Shown here: positions 1 through 9,554 of the stretch, piece by piece
Position numbering within the stretch: position 1 is the first letter of the stretch
Layout of the letters: every line of letters begins with the position of its first letter
Assembly: GCA_017524805.1 (NCBI GenBank)
Contig: JAFXUX010000007.1
Coordinates: 1 to 64,000 of the forward strand
Reading direction: 5' to 3'
Source: Candidatus Methanomethylophilaceae archaeon
GTDB taxonomy: Archaea > Thermoplasmatota > Thermoplasmata > Methanomassiliicoccales > Methanomethylophilaceae
DNA: 64,000 nt
Program-made: the position numbers and the translations under genes
The notes under the pieces: generated by a model
The model's database searches: none
What the model was told of the DNA's origin: nothing
The model's input: the letters and a program-made list of their open reading frames with translations, nothing else

Positions 1-1191
1 CTTGGTGGGGATCGTGGTGTTCCTGTCGATCAGCTTGGTGGAGACCCCTCCGAGGGTCTCGATGCCGAGGGACAGAGGGGTGACATCGAGCAGGAGGACG
101 TCCTTGACCTCTCCGGCCAGGACCGCTCCCTGGACGGCCGCTCCCATGGAGACGCACTCCATCGGGTCGATTCCGCGCTGGATCTTGGGCCCGACGATGC
201 TCTCGACGAAGCTCTGGACGATGGGCATCCTGGTGGGTCCGCCGACCATGATGATCTTGTCGATCTTGTCGTTGGAAAGGTGCGCGTCGGAGATCGCCTG
301 GGTGATGGACTGCCTGCACCTGGAGACGATGGGCTCCACGAGCTCCTCGAGCTTGGCGCGGGTGAGGGTCTGGATCAGATGCTTGGGCCCGGACGCGTCG
401 GCGGAGATGTAGGGGAGGTTGATCTCGATCTGCATGGTGTTGGACAGCTCGATCTTGGCCTTCTCGCAGGCCTCCCTGACCCTCCAGAACGCCATGTTGT
501 CCTTGTAGAGGTCGATTCCGGTCTCCTTCTGGAACTCTCCGATGACGTACTTGGTGATGGCCTCGTCCATATCGGATCCTCCCAGCTGTGTGTCTCCGGA
601 GGTGGACAGGACCTCGAACACTCCGTCGCTGAAGTCCATGATGGTGACATCGAGGGTTCCTCCTCCGAGGTCGAACACGAGGATCTTCTGCTCCACGTCG
701 GACTTGTCAAGCCCGTAGGCGAGCGCGGCCGCGGTAGGCTCGTTGATTATACGGACGACGTCCAGGCCTGCGATGGCCCCGGCGTCCTTGGTGGCCTGCC
801 TCTGGTTGTCGTCGAAGTATGCGGGGACGGTGATGACCGCCTTCTCGACGGGCTCGGCAAGGAAGGATTCGGCGTCCTTCTTGATCTTCTGGAGAATGAA
901 CGCGGAGATCTGCTGGGGGGTGTACTCCTTCCCGAGGGCGGTGACCTTCTCGCTGGTTCCCATCTTCCTCTTGACGTTCTTGATGGTCCCGTCGGGGTTG
1001 CTGACGGCCTGCCTTCTCGCGGGCTCTCCGACCAGAAGCTGCCCGTCTTTAGTGAATGCTACGTATGAGGGGAACGATTTCCCTCCTACGCTGGTTCCTT
1101 CGGCGCTGGGGATCATGGTGGGTTTTCCGCCTTCCATGATGGACGCGGCCGAGTTGCTCGTTCCGAGATCGATTCCGATGATTCTTGACAT
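1..1191 (-). CDS. dnaK: Chaperone DnaK (Hsp70), partial at window edge
   Basis: Hsp70 chaperone: ATP-driven binding and release of unfolded polypeptides in the cytoplasm, with DnaJ and GrpE. The first 397 codons are present; the C-terminal part (end of the substrate-binding domain and lid) lies beyond the left edge. Visible motifs are the N-terminal phosphate loop GIDLGTSNS, the DLGGGTLDV phosphate-2 motif, GGPTRMP, and the inter-domain linker region [11 protein letters not shown]. The ATG at 1189-1191 precedes [10 protein letters not shown], the normal family start. It lies directly downstream of grpE on the same strand, so the order of transcription is grpE then dnaK. No CGA codon was seen among its arginines. 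Function is certain from the motifs. Confidence 0.97.
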   Translation of the reverse strand, partial: MSRIIGIDLGTSNSAASIMEGGKPTMIPSAEGTSVGGKSFPSYVAFTKDGQLLVGEPARRQAVSNPDGTIKNVKRKMGTSEKVTALGKEYTPQQISAFILQKIKKDAESFLAEPVEKAVITVPAYFDDNQRQATKDAGAIAGLDVVRIINEPTAAALAYGLDKSDVEQKILVFDLGGGTLDVTIMDFSDGVFEVLSTSGDTQLGGSDMDEAITKYVIGEFQKETGIDLYKDNMAFWRVREACEKAKIELSNTMQIEINLPYISADASGPKHLIQTLTRAKLEELVEPIVSRCRQSITQAISDAHLSNDKIDKIIMVGGPTRMPIVQSFVESIVGPKIQRGIDPMECVSMGAAVQGAVLAGEVKDVLLLDVTPLSLGIETLGGVSTKLIDRNTTIPTK

Positions 1192-1211
1192 GTTCTCTCA
1201 CCTCGCGGCAT

Positions 1212-1775
1212 TTAAGATGTTTTCTTTGTGACTACTACTTTGCTGAATCTGATGACCTTTCCGTTCAGGGAGTATCCTTTCTGGAATACCTCCGCGATCT
1301 TCCCGTCCTCTTCCCCTTCGATGGCGGCGAGGGCTTCATGGTAGTTCGGATCGAAATCCCCCTCGGCGGGGATCTCCTTCAGGCCGTTTGCCTCCAGGAT
1401 CTTCATCAGATTCGCTCTGACTCCCCTTATTCCGATGACGAAATCGTTTTCCTCTTTGACGTACGAGAGCGCGCGATCCAGGTCGTCCACGACTGTCAGC
1501 ATATCCTTGACTATGGAGGAGCATGCGTACTTCTTGAATTCCGCATTGTCGCGCTCGGTTCTCTTGCGGTAATTGTCGAAATCAGCCTGCAACCTTCTGG
1601 CCATTCCCAAGTACTGCTCGGCCTTGGCCTCCGCTTCAGCCAGAGGATTCTTGGCCTCCGGCTTCTCTTCGGCGGGATCGCTTTCGGCAGGCTTCTCCTC
1701 GGCCTCGATGGGCTCAGAGATCTCTTCGCCTTCCTCGGCCTTCTCCTCGTCCTTGCGTTTAGACTTGACAGTCAT
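1212..1775 (-). CDS. grpE: Nucleotide exchange factor GrpE
   Basis: GrpE, about 187 aa, accelerates ADP release from DnaK. The first 65 residues are highly charged (Glu/Lys rich), followed by the long dimer helix and then the compact beta domain, with the typical C-terminal stretch NYHEALAAIEGEEDGKIAEVFQKGY shortened here to its key features: YHEA near residue 140 and a final V-hydrophobic strand. It ends in TAA, one of only three TAA stops in the window. It sits 20 nt upstream of dnaK on the same strand and presumably shares its transcript. Function follows from family resemblance and context. Confidence 0.95.
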   Translation of the reverse strand: MTVKSKRKDEEKAEEGEEISEPIEAEEKPAESDPAEEKPEAKNPLAEAEAKAEQYLGMARRLQADFDNYRKRTERDNAEFKKYACSSIVKDMLTVVDDLDRALSYVKEENDFVIGIRGVRANLMKILEANGLKEIPAEGDFDPNYHEALAAIEGEEDGKIAEVFQKGYSLNGKVIRFSKVVVTKKTS

Positions 1776-1850
1776 GAGTGTCGCCTCTTTTAATAGTCAG
1801 ATAAGTGGCCGGGACAGACTTCCCCATCCCGGCATAGGTTTCGAGCTTGA

Positions 1851-3476
1851 TCAGTCATCCATGTCGGGGATGTCTTGGGGTCCGGGGCCGGCAGCTCCTC
1901 CGCGGGCCGCGATGACGTCGTCGATCCTGAGGATCATGACCGCCGCATCGGTGGCGGAGTTTATGGCCTGCTTTCCGATTCTGTAGGGCTCGATGACGTT
2001 GAGAGCCGCCATGTCCTCGACCTTGCCGGTGTAGGGGTTGAATCCCGCGTACTTGTTGCCGGCCTTGTGCTGCTTCCTCATCTCGATGACGGTGTCGATG
2101 GGGTCGCGCCCGGCGTTCTCGGCGAGAGTGGAGGGGATGATCTCCATGGCAGAGGCGAAAGCCTCGATGGCGATCTGGGCCCTTCCGCCGACGGAAGCAG
2201 CGTAATCGCGGAGCTGCATGGCGATCTCCATGGCGGTGGATCCTCCGCCGGTGACCATCATGCCATCCTCGATGGCGACCTTGACGACGGACCAGGCGTC
2301 GACGAGGGATCTCTCGACCTCATCCGCGACGTGGTTGGTTCCTCCCCTGACGAGGATGGAGACGGTCTTGGGGTCTTTGACGCCGGTGATGAAGGTCATG
2401 TCCTCGTCCTCGACTTTCTTGAGCTCGACTTTCTCGGCGTATCCGAGGTCTGAGGCGTCCAGCTCCATGATCTTGTTGACGATGCTGGCTCCGGTGGATC
2501 TTCCGAGCCTCTCCATGTCGGATTTCTTGACGCGCCTGCAGGCGTAGATGCCGGCTTTGGCGAAGAAGTGCTGGGCGAGATCGTCGATGCCTTTCTGGCA
2601 GAAGACGACGTTGGCTCCGGCGGCCTTCACTTTCTCGACCATCTCCCTGAGCATGTTCTCTTCTTCGGCGACGAACGCTGCGATCTGGTTGGGGTCGGTG
2701 ATCTGGATCTTGGCGTCGATCTCGGTCTTCTTGACCTCGAAGGCGGCGTCTACCAGAGCGATCTTGGCCTTCTCGACGACCTTGGGCATCGACTGCTGGA
2801 CGGGCTCCTTGTCGATGATGAGACCTTTGACGACGTAGGATTCGTCCATCTTGGCCCCGGCCTTCTTGACGGTCTGGATATTCTTGAGGTCGACGGTGTA
2901 TTTCCCGTCCGCGCCCTTGTCCGCGACGGTCTTGACGGCATCGACGACCATGTCAGCGAAGTATTTCCTGGATCCGCCGACGGATTTGGAGATCATGGCG
3001 GTCTGGGCGATCAGATTGAGCTGCTCCTCGTCGTCGATGGAGACTTTCTTGGAGATGTTCTTCAGAACTTCCTGGGCCTTGTCGTTGGCGAGCCTGTATC
3101 CGTTGGCGATGATGGTGGGGTGGACGTTGGCGTCGATCAGGTCGGTGGCCTTCTTGAGAAGCTCCCCTGCGAGGATGACGGAAGAAGTGGTTCCGTCTCC
3201 GACCTCCGAGTCCTGGGTCTTTGCGACCTCGACGAGCATCTTGGCTGCGGGGTGCTGGACGTCCATCTCTTTGAGTATGGTCACTCCGTCGTTGGTGATG
3301 ACCACATCTCCCATGGAATCGACGAGCATCTTGTCCATTCCCCTGGGCCCAAGGCTGCTCCTGACAGCGTCGGCGATAGCCTTGGCCGCGGTGATGTTGT
3401 TGAACTGGGCGTCTTTGCCCCTCTCTCTTCTCGTTCCTTCCTTGAGGATGATGACGGGTGTATTTCCCATTCCCAT
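1851..3476 (-). CDS. Thermosome (group II chaperonin) subunit
   Basis: Archaeal group II chaperonin subunit, about 541 aa, which assembles into a double ring that folds proteins with ATP. Seen in the sequence: the nucleotide-binding motif GPRGMDKMLV, GDGTTSSV with the catalytic Asp, and the C-terminal GGGSTAMEI region. The C-terminal tail is short and acidic (DIPDMDD), not a GGM repeat. I chose the second methionine (MGMGNTPV) because a GGAGG lies 8 nt upstream; an in-frame ATG 24 nt further upstream has none. A strong TATA element lies at about 3535-3546. It has its own promoter and is probably transcribed separately from the PH-domain genes upstream. Confidence 0.96.
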   Translation of the reverse strand: MGMGNTPVIILKEGTRRERGKDAQFNNITAAKAIADAVRSSLGPRGMDKMLVDSMGDVVITNDGVTILKEMDVQHPAAKMLVEVAKTQDSEVGDGTTSSVILAGELLKKATDLIDANVHPTIIANGYRLANDKAQEVLKNISKKVSIDDEEQLNLIAQTAMISKSVGGSRKYFADMVVDAVKTVADKGADGKYTVDLKNIQTVKKAGAKMDESYVVKGLIIDKEPVQQSMPKVVEKAKIALVDAAFEVKKTEIDAKIQITDPNQIAAFVAEEENMLREMVEKVKAAGANVVFCQKGIDDLAQHFFAKAGIYACRRVKKSDMERLGRSTGASIVNKIMELDASDLGYAEKVELKKVEDEDMTFITGVKDPKTVSILVRGGTNHVADEVERSLVDAWSVVKVAIEDGMMVTGGGSTAMEIAMQLRDYAASVGGRAQIAIEAFASAMEIIPSTLAENAGRDPIDTVIEMRKQHKAGNKYAGFNPYTGKVEDMAALNVIEPYRIGKQAINSATDAAVMILRIDDVIAARGGAAGPGPQDIPDMDD

Positions 3477-3534
3477 ATTGACTGCCTCCAAATATTCCAT
3501 ACTTGGAATTCTGAACGGTTAAAGTTTGTTCTTC

Positions 3535-3546
3535 TATATAAATATA
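3535..3546 (-). promoter_or_regulatory. TATA box of the thermosome gene
   Basis: On the minus strand this reads TATATTTATATA, a strong archaeal box A. Transcription would begin about 25 nt downstream, near 3510, giving a short leader that carries the GGAGG before the chosen ATG at 3476. Confidence 0.7.
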
Positions 3547-3575
3547 GTTGATTGTAGCAGTCGCTAGGAAAGGGA

Positions 3576-3586
3576 GGGGATGCCCC
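3576..3586 (-). terminator. Hairpin after the CGA codon of the second PH-domain gene
   Basis: GGGG-ATG-CCCC stem-loop followed on the minus strand by a pyrimidine tract (TCCCTTTCC). It lies about 10 nt after the CGA proposed as the stop codon of the PH-domain gene and before the thermosome promoter. That is where a terminator belongs if translation ends at the CGA. Confidence 0.45.
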
Positions 3587-3594
3587 GGCTGACA

Positions 3595-5034
3595 TCGCTG
3601 GAAACGCTTGAAATCGTACCTTCCATCCTTAATCCTGGCCAGCACCTCGGACGCGATCCCTTCCAACTCTTCGGCCGGAAACACGCCCGATGTCACGGAA
3701 GAGACGCCCGCGGTGGACAGCATTCCGATCCTGCACCTCGCCGCGCCGGCCCTCCTCTGTATGGGAGTAGACATGACGTCCGCGAACTGGATCTTGTCCA
3801 TGAGGATGTAATTCACGGTGCGGTCGTAGGCGCCGGTGACCATCATGACTATGTTCCCGTCGCTTGCGAACCTGCGGGTTCTGTAGGCCATGACGGCCCA
3901 GAAGGCGCATAATGCGATCGCCACCGCCAGCGCGATCCAAACCGCAGAACGGTATTCCGCCGGGATCCCCTTGGAAATTCCGTATGCCGCGAGGCAGGAC
4001 GCCGAGATGGCGATGGCGGACCAGAAGCACAGACCGACGGCGGAGACCCTCTCCTGCCCTATCCTCTCCCCGGCGCACTCGAACTCCGGGAGAAGGCTGT
4101 GGAGCAGATCCATAGCTACCTTCTTAGGCTTCAGCGGGCAGAGGATTGGGATGCCTTTGCTGTTGGCGGTCCCGACGACCTCCACCTCGAGTATGACCCT
4201 GCCCATGAGGCGGCATAGCAGAGGCTCGCGCACCTTGACATAGTTGACTTTGGACAGCATGAACGCGTCCTCTCTGGTGCTGAAGAATCCGGAGGACACC
4301 GATACCGCGTCCCCGGAGCGGGTGATGCGATATCTGTAGAGCCTGAAGAAGCTGGTGACTGCCGGAAGAAGGAAATCCAATATGAACAGGATGGTCGTGA
4401 AGAACGTTATGGATCCGCCGTAAACGAATGAGCCCACGGAATAGGCCAGCATGAACATGCCGAGGCCGAACTGCCCGCTGGACATCCCGAAAACTGAATG
4501 CAGGAGTATATCCCACACGCTCACGTGCACCAAGGATTCCGGTTCCGCCTCTTCGATGGGTTCCTCGCTGACGGGCACGGCTCTGCCGAATATGCGCGCG
4601 TCCATGTCCCTGCGGAGTTTCTCGGCCTCATCCTTCCTCAGGACTATGAAAGCCTCCGCCGAGGATGCGTTCACGCTGGAATTGAGGTTGAAGGAGAGTT
4701 TGGTCGCGCCCAGGATGCGGCATACCGCGTCCCTCTCCACGTTCACCGAGGCCAGCCTGTCATACTGTATGCGCGTCTCGGAGCGGATTATCGTGGAACG
4801 CTTCACGACCAGCTCGTCATCCAGGAAATAATATTTCGTCCTCTTCCAGACGATGATGTTCACGGCCAGCAATAATCCCACCATCAATGCGACCATGAGC
4901 AGATAGAGATCGAAATGGAACTCGTTCCCCATCCCGAGCGTGATCAGCAATACGATCGCGATGGCCACCAAAGACTTCACGGTGTTCGAGGCGACCATCG
5001 ACCAATGGTTCCGGAGGAATGGGGGCTCGGTCAT
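3595..5034 (-). CDS. PH-domain membrane protein, YdbT-like; ends at CGA
   Basis: Membrane protein with bacterial PH (bPH2, DUF304) domains, about 479 aa, resembling Bacillus YdbT. Hydrophobic hairpins lie near residues 15-55 and 160-215, with another pair after residue 300. PH-like strands follow each, e.g. KRSTIIRSETRIQYDRLASV after the first. The ATG at 5034 overlaps the upstream gene's TGA (ATGA). No standard stop occurs where the protein should end: the frame stays open for a further 642 nt, out of frame through the thermosome gene. The first in-frame CGA is at 3595-3597, exactly where the YdbT-type length is reached and just before a hairpin. I take it as the stop. The role is unknown; such pairs are linked to envelope stress in bacteria. 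Confidence 0.78.
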
Positions 5035-5528
5035 GACCTGGCCCTCAGCATCGCGACGATCCTCTCGTTCAGATTGGACGCTATGCGCTCGGCGACTTCC
5101 TCCTCCAGATAATCTATGGACACTACGCCTCCGGCTGTGGTGACAGTGACCCCGGCGAGGCCGTATCTCCTGAGGATCGGCCCTCTGCGGACGTCGACCT
5201 GATGGATCCTCTCCACCGGCACCAGGATATGGGAATGGATGATGACCCCCTTGCGGATCTCGATGCAGTCCTCGTCCATGCGGTACCGATAATGGCGGTA
5301 GAAGATCGGCGGGCTGAGGAGAAGGTACGCCGACAAAGCTATGACGATCGCAAGCGAGATCGCCAAAGCGTATGGGAACCATTGTGTGCCCCTCAGGAAA
5401 AAAGTCGGGGCCCCGACGATAGCGACGCACGCGAGCAGCGTTATGCAGTTGCCCAGATACATCGCATTCTTCGATACGGGGTTCAGCATCCTGAACTCCG
5501 CCAAGCTCTCGCCATCCATGGGGCTCAC
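5031..5528 (-). CDS. PH-domain membrane protein, YdbS-like
   Basis: Small membrane protein (165 aa) with one bPH2/DUF304 domain. Two hydrophobic segments (about residues 22-75) are followed by a PH-like beta domain beginning YRMDEDCIEIRKG and ending in a short helix. It has the size and layout of Bacillus YdbS, and is followed by the YdbT-like gene with an ATGA overlap, the same order as in bacteria. The two products probably form a membrane complex. The function in archaea is not known. The leader upstream of 5528 has no obvious strong TATA box. Confidence 0.8.
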   Translation of the reverse strand: MSPMDGESLAEFRMLNPVSKNAMYLGNCITLLACVAIVGAPTFFLRGTQWFPYALAISLAIVIALSAYLLLSPPIFYRHYRYRMDEDCIEIRKGVIIHSHILVPVERIHQVDVRRGPILRRYGLAGVTVTTAGGVVSIDYLEEEVAERIASNLNERIVAMLRARS

Positions 5529-5596
5529 TGTCGGCAGTCGATGATAACCCTTTGCTTATGTTTCCATAAAGGGACGGATCGCCCGCGCCACATGGA

Positions 5597-5884
5597 TCAC
5601 AGACTCTCGATGACGTCTGACCAAGACTTCAGCTCTTTGAAAGTAGGGAAATCCTGCCTGTCGGTGGCCATGAAAACGCTGTCGCAGTAGTTGGATATCA
5701 TGATCAGCCGCTCGCCTTTGCCGGCATCGATCAGCCCCTTTTCCACGCCCTTCCTGATGAGCGGGTCAAGCGGGCCCACGACCTTCTCCTCGCCCAGGAT
5801 CGCCTTGAGCTTGCGTTCCATCCTATTCCTGTACTGGAAGGCCGACAGATAGGCCTTAGACGTATTGAAATAGACCTCATCCAT
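5597..5884 (-). CDS. Small hypothetical protein (95 aa)
   Basis: I do not recognise this protein. It is short, soluble and probably helical: an N-terminal segment with aromatic residues and basic RNRMERK, a middle DPLIRKG, and a C-terminal acidic/aromatic stretch. No cysteine clusters, signal peptide or membrane segments are present. The frame begins with ATG and ends in TGA, and its codon use (AGG, CGC, CGG, no CGA) resembles its neighbours, which supports it being real. It stands alone between glnN and the PH-domain pair. Confidence 0.6.
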   Translation of the reverse strand: MDEVYFNTSKAYLSAFQYRNRMERKLKAILGEEKVVGPLDPLIRKGVEKGLIDAGKGERLIMISNYCDSVFMATDRQDFPTFKELKSWSDVIESL

Positions 5885-5936
5885 GGATTATGCATCCAAT
5901 GCGGTTTACTTTAAGCTACCGCCATTTGGATGGATA

Positions 5937-5954
5937 AGAATCGCCCCCGATTCT
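5937..5954 (-). terminator. Terminator hairpin after glnN
   Basis: Perfect 7-bp inverted repeat AGAATCG/CGATTCT around a 4-base loop, just downstream of the glnN TGA on the minus strand. A longer GC-rich pairing (CGCCC/GGGCG) is also possible. Confidence 0.5.
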
Positions 5955-5970
5955 GAGGGCGGGATAGTGC

Positions 5971-8154
5971 TCAGCGGATGAACAGAAGCTCCCTGTACTT
6001 CGGCAGGGGCCACATCTGATCGTCGACTATCATCTCGAGGGCATCCACGTGCTCCCTGACCATGTCCAGATAGGGCACGATCCTGTCCTGGAATGCTATC
6101 GCCTTGGCGCGCTCCTCCTCGATGGCGGCGATATCGTCGACATATGCCTCCATCTCTTCCGCGAGGCTTCTGGCTTTGCTTATATGGCATGCGATGTCCT
6201 TGATTATCTTGATCTCCCCGGAGGCGACCTCGCCGAATTCCTTCCCCTCGAAGATGTCCTTCATCTTGGAGACGTTGTCGAGGAGCACCGACTGGTATCT
6301 GGTGGCCACCGGCAGTATGTGGTTGGCCGTCAGATCGGCGAGGACCCTGGCTTCGATCTCGATCTTTTTGCTGTATATCTCCCAGCTGATCTCGCTCCTG
6401 GCGTTGAGTTCGGACTCGGTCATCACGCCGGTGTCGCGGTAAATCTCCACCGTACGGGGATCGTTCAGGATATCGTAGGACAGCGGCACGCTGGTTCCGC
6501 AGTCCAGACCGCGCCTGGCGGCTTCGGCCTTCCATTCCTCGGAATATCCGTTGCCTTCGAAGCATATCTTCTGGGATGCCCGGTACGTCTCCCTGGTCTC
6601 ATCCAGAAGAGCTTTCATCATCGGGGTGCCGGAAGCGACCCTCCTGTCGACGCCCTCTTTGTACCTCTTGAGCTGATAGGCTACGATGGTGTTCAGCACA
6701 GAGACGGAGCTGGAGCAGTTGGCGGACGACCCCACAGCCCTGAGCTCGAACCTGTTCCCGGTGAAGGCGAAGGGCGACGTCCTGTTCCTGTCGGTGTTGT
6801 CCATGAACAGGTCGGGGATCTGCGGGATGCCCAGGCTGTAGCCTTCCCTCCCTTTGAGCTTGACCATGTCCCTGGAGCTGAGGAGCTCGTTGAAGGCCTC
6901 GGTAACCTGCTCACCCAAAAACGACGATATGATCGCCGGAGGAGCCTCGTTGGCGCCCAGCCTGTATGCGTTGGAAGCGGTGAGCACGCTCGATTTCAGA
7001 AGGGCGTTGTTGTCGTAAACCGCCTTCAGCACGTTGGCCATGAACGTGAGGAACCTGAGGTTCTCCAGATCGGTCTTGCCAGGGGAGAGCAGCCCTATCC
7101 CGGATTCTGTTCCGAGGGACCAGTTGCAGTGCTTCCCGCTGCCGTTGACCCCGGCGAAAGGCTTCTCGTGGAGGAGAACCTTGAACCCATGCCTGTCCGC
7201 CACCGACCTCATCAGAGACATCAGAAGCAGGTTGTGGTCTATGGCGATGTTCGCCTGCTCATACACGGGAGCCATCTCGAACTGGTTCGGAGCCACCTCG
7301 TTGTGCCTGGTCTTTATCGGTATGCCGAGCTTGTAGCATTCGAACTCCAGATCCTTCATGAACTCCAGGACCCTGGCGGGGATCGACCCGAAGTAGTGGT
7401 CCTCGAGCTGCTGGTTCCTCGCCGAAGCATGCCCGATGAGAGTCCTCTCGGCCATTATCAGGTCGGGACGCTCGGCGTAAAGGGAAGCGTCCACCAGAAA
7501 ATACTCCTGCTCCCATCCCAGATAAGAGAACACGCGGTCGTTCTCTATGCCGAAATATTTCAGCAGATCCGAGGCGGCGGAAGCCACGGCGACCTCCGAC
7601 TTGAGCAGGGGAGTCTTGTAATCGAGGGCTTCTTTGGTGTAAGATATGAAAACCGTGGGAATGCAGAGGCGGTCCCCCATCACGAAAGCCGGGGACGAGG
7701 GGTCCCACGCAGTATATCCCCTGGCCTCGAATGTGTTCCTGAGGCCTCCGTTGGGGAAGGAGGAAGCGTCGGATTCCTGCTGGCACAGCACTTTCCCGGT
7801 GAAGATCTCTATGGATTCCCCCTTTCCGTATGGCTCGGCGAAGGAATCGTGCTTCTCAGCGGTCCCGCCGGTGAGAGGCTGGAACCAATGGGTGTAATGG
7901 GTGGCGCCTTTGTCCTGGGCCCAGCGCTTCATGCCGGCCGCGACCTGCTCGGCGACTTCCCTGTCGAGGGTAACGCCCTGCTCTATGGATTCGTAAACTC
8001 TCTGCCTGATGTCGGAGGACAGATACTTCCTCATGTTCCTCCTGTCGAAGACGTTGCATCCATAGTAGTCTGAGGTGACCGGCGCCGGGGGCTCCGCGCA
8101 TACCGCTTCTTTGGCGAATGCCTCACCGACCGCTCTGAACCTGCTGTTTGCCAT
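5971..8154 (-). CDS. glnN: Glutamine synthetase type III (GlnN)
   Basis: GSIII, about 727 aa, makes glutamine from glutamate, ammonia and ATP. The length and the motifs identify type III rather than the usual archaeal type I: THWFQP with TAEKHDSF near residue 75, EVAPNQFEMAPVYE, and GVNGSGKHCNW. The start at 8154 (MANSRF) has a G-rich element 4-8 nt upstream; an ATG 57 nt further upstream is in frame but lies inside the predicted promoter region. Two copies of a palindrome (8231-8244 and 8261-8274) lie just upstream of a TATA-like element near 8212-8222, suggesting dedicated control, plausibly by nitrogen. GSIII is typical of Bacteroidetes and other gut bacteria, so transfer is possible. Confidence 0.95.
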   Translation of the reverse strand: MANSRFRAVGEAFAKEAVCAEPPAPVTSDYYGCNVFDRRNMRKYLSSDIRQRVYESIEQGVTLDREVAEQVAAGMKRWAQDKGATHYTHWFQPLTGGTAEKHDSFAEPYGKGESIEIFTGKVLCQQESDASSFPNGGLRNTFEARGYTAWDPSSPAFVMGDRLCIPTVFISYTKEALDYKTPLLKSEVAVASAASDLLKYFGIENDRVFSYLGWEQEYFLVDASLYAERPDLIMAERTLIGHASARNQQLEDHYFGSIPARVLEFMKDLEFECYKLGIPIKTRHNEVAPNQFEMAPVYEQANIAIDHNLLLMSLMRSVADRHGFKVLLHEKPFAGVNGSGKHCNWSLGTESGIGLLSPGKTDLENLRFLTFMANVLKAVYDNNALLKSSVLTASNAYRLGANEAPPAIISSFLGEQVTEAFNELLSSRDMVKLKGREGYSLGIPQIPDLFMDNTDRNRTSPFAFTGNRFELRAVGSSANCSSSVSVLNTIVAYQLKRYKEGVDRRVASGTPMMKALLDETRETYRASQKICFEGNGYSEEWKAEAARRGLDCGTSVPLSYDILNDPRTVEIYRDTGVMTESELNARSEISWEIYSKKIEIEARVLADLTANHILPVATRYQSVLLDNVSKMKDIFEGKEFGEVASGEIKIIKDIACHISKARSLAEEMEAYVDDIAAIEEERAKAIAFQDRIVPYLDMVREHVDALEMIVDDQMWPLPKYRELLFIR

Positions 8155-8228
8155 GCTTCCCCCGTTGACTTGCTCAATAATAAATGTTTCGAGAGAAAAA
8201 AGATAAAACAATAATTATAAGTTTTCAT

Positions 8229-8276
8229 ATTAGATAAATATCTAATAATATTAGAATTTTTAGACAAACATCTAAT
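8229..8276 (-). promoter_or_regulatory. Twin palindromic operator upstream of glnN
   Basis: Two near-identical sites, TAGATAAATATCTA (8231-8244) and TAGACAAACATCTA (8261-8274), share the pattern TAGAYAAAYATCTA. They are exactly 30 bp apart, about three helical turns, so they face the same side of DNA. They flank the upstream side of the predicted glnN TATA region. No known NrpR motif (GGAA-N6-TTCC) is seen, so the regulator is unidentified. Confidence 0.6.
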
Positions 8277-8560
8277 TGTTGACAATTATTTGGAACTTAT
8301 TGGAATTGTGCCGGAACACCGGCCGTACCGACGTTCGCAGCATCGGCCCGGCGGAGGATCTGGTTCCGCGCCTATCTGAAACCTTATAAAGGTCTGGATG
8401 CGACCTGCCGATCCGCGCCCCTTTCAGAAGCCCGTCCGCAGCCCTTGAGACGATGATATCGGGCGCGAATTCGATTGGAAGCCGGCAAAAAGACCTTCCC
8501 ATTAACTTTCTTTGGACTTTGTTTTTAGTATGACAATGCTATACACCCCCCAGTGATAAG
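8277..8560. other. Intergenic region between glnN and the SPFH operon
   Basis: AT-rich near glnN, then GC-rich from about 8310 to 8500. A TATA-like CTTATAAAG lies near 8390-8398 on the plus strand, and a weaker AT stretch just before 8561. A 76-codon minus-strand frame here has no ribosome binding site or recognisable motif. I see no RNA gene. Confidence 0.4.
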
Positions 8561-9505
8561 ATGGCATTCAAACTGTTCAAAGACGGAAATGACCGTTACG
8601 AGGAAGGAAACGAATACATCAAGCGCGGAGATTTCAGCAAAGCCCGCAGCAGCCTCCAGAAATCGCTCGAAAAAGAGGGCGGAGCGGACGACGTCGCAGC
8701 GGTTCAGATCGCTCTCATCGACATGATGGGAAACCTCGACAACCCCAACGTGTACGCGAACCTCCTCAAGAACCTCAAATCCCTGAAATCCAGCGAATTC
8801 GATTTCGGACTCACCCACGTCTACCGCGACCCGCTCATAACGGAGACCGAGCTCACCTATAGGAAGATCGGGCTCATGAACCAGAGGGCCCAGAAGAAAG
8901 ATCTGGAAGCGGTCTCCGCCAACCTCCAGACTCTTGCCCAAGAGTTCCAGGGACAGATCGGTGACCAGCACCTGATCATCCAGGAGATCTTCAACAACGA
9001 CACCACCGTCACCGGGACCTCCGAATTCTTCAACCTCATGGCTGTCTCCTACGAGGCTCTGTCCGATTCGGTCGTATGGGCGAACCCTTCCCAAGCGGCT
9101 GAGTACGAGCAGATCGCCATGGGGTACCGCCAGCAGAACGGCCAGAGCGGGAGCGCCAACGACGCCAGGGTGAGAGCATACAGCAACACCTGCAGATGCT
9201 GGGTCTGCGGAAGGAGCGCATCGGGAGAGGGAATACACTTCTACTCCGCCCCGGCCGACATATCCCCCGCGCTCGCCAACGAAAGCAGCGCCGAGGGAAC
9301 CAACAAAAACAGGGCGGAAGACAACAAGCACATCTACATATGCCGCGCTTGCTACTCATCGATATCCAACCGCGCCGACGAAATCGCGTACGGATACCAC
9401 CAGAAATCCATGGCTGAGATGCGCGCGATGGAAGCGAGGATCCAGGCCCAGATCGCGGCGCTCGAAAGAGAGATCTCAACCGTAAGGATGATGTCTAGGA
9501 GCTGA
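8561..9505 (+). CDS. TPR-like protein with C-terminal zinc-binding region; first gene of SPFH operon
   Basis: 314 aa, cytoplasmic by sequence. The N-terminal part (residues 1-60) looks like a tetratricopeptide repeat (NEYIKRGDFSKARSSLQKSL) and the middle is helical. A cysteine-rich segment around residues 208-270 (CRCWVCGR and later CRACY) probably binds zinc. A short C-terminal coiled coil follows. I do not recognise a named family. It starts a rightward run of five genes with small gaps or overlaps ending in an SPFH protein, so it probably serves the same membrane-associated complex. Confidence 0.8.
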   Translation: MAFKLFKDGNDRYEEGNEYIKRGDFSKARSSLQKSLEKEGGADDVAAVQIALIDMMGNLDNPNVYANLLKNLKSLKSSEFDFGLTHVYRDPLITETELTYRKIGLMNQRAQKKDLEAVSANLQTLAQEFQGQIGDQHLIIQEIFNNDTTVTGTSEFFNLMAVSYEALSDSVVWANPSQAAEYEQIAMGYRQQNGQSGSANDARVRAYSNTCRCWVCGRSASGEGIHFYSAPADISPALANESSAEGTNKNRAEDNKHIYICRACYSSISNRADEIAYGYHQKSMAEMRAMEARIQAQIAALEREISTVRMMSRS

Positions 9506-9554
9506 TTCGGGCATAGGAGCGAAATACGGACGAACAGAGTGGAGGTCGAAAAGA

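Noticed and set aside
2953-5430. 825-residue frame joining the second PH-domain gene to a long tail
   Set aside because: Before 5034 it overlaps the YdbS-like gene, and after the CGA at 3595 it reads out of frame through the thermosome promoter and gene with no recognisable protein. The PH gene is better bounded at 5034 and 3595.
8272-8502. 76-codon minus-strand frame upstream of glnN
   Set aside because: It starts within the operator region, has no ribosome binding site and no recognisable motif.
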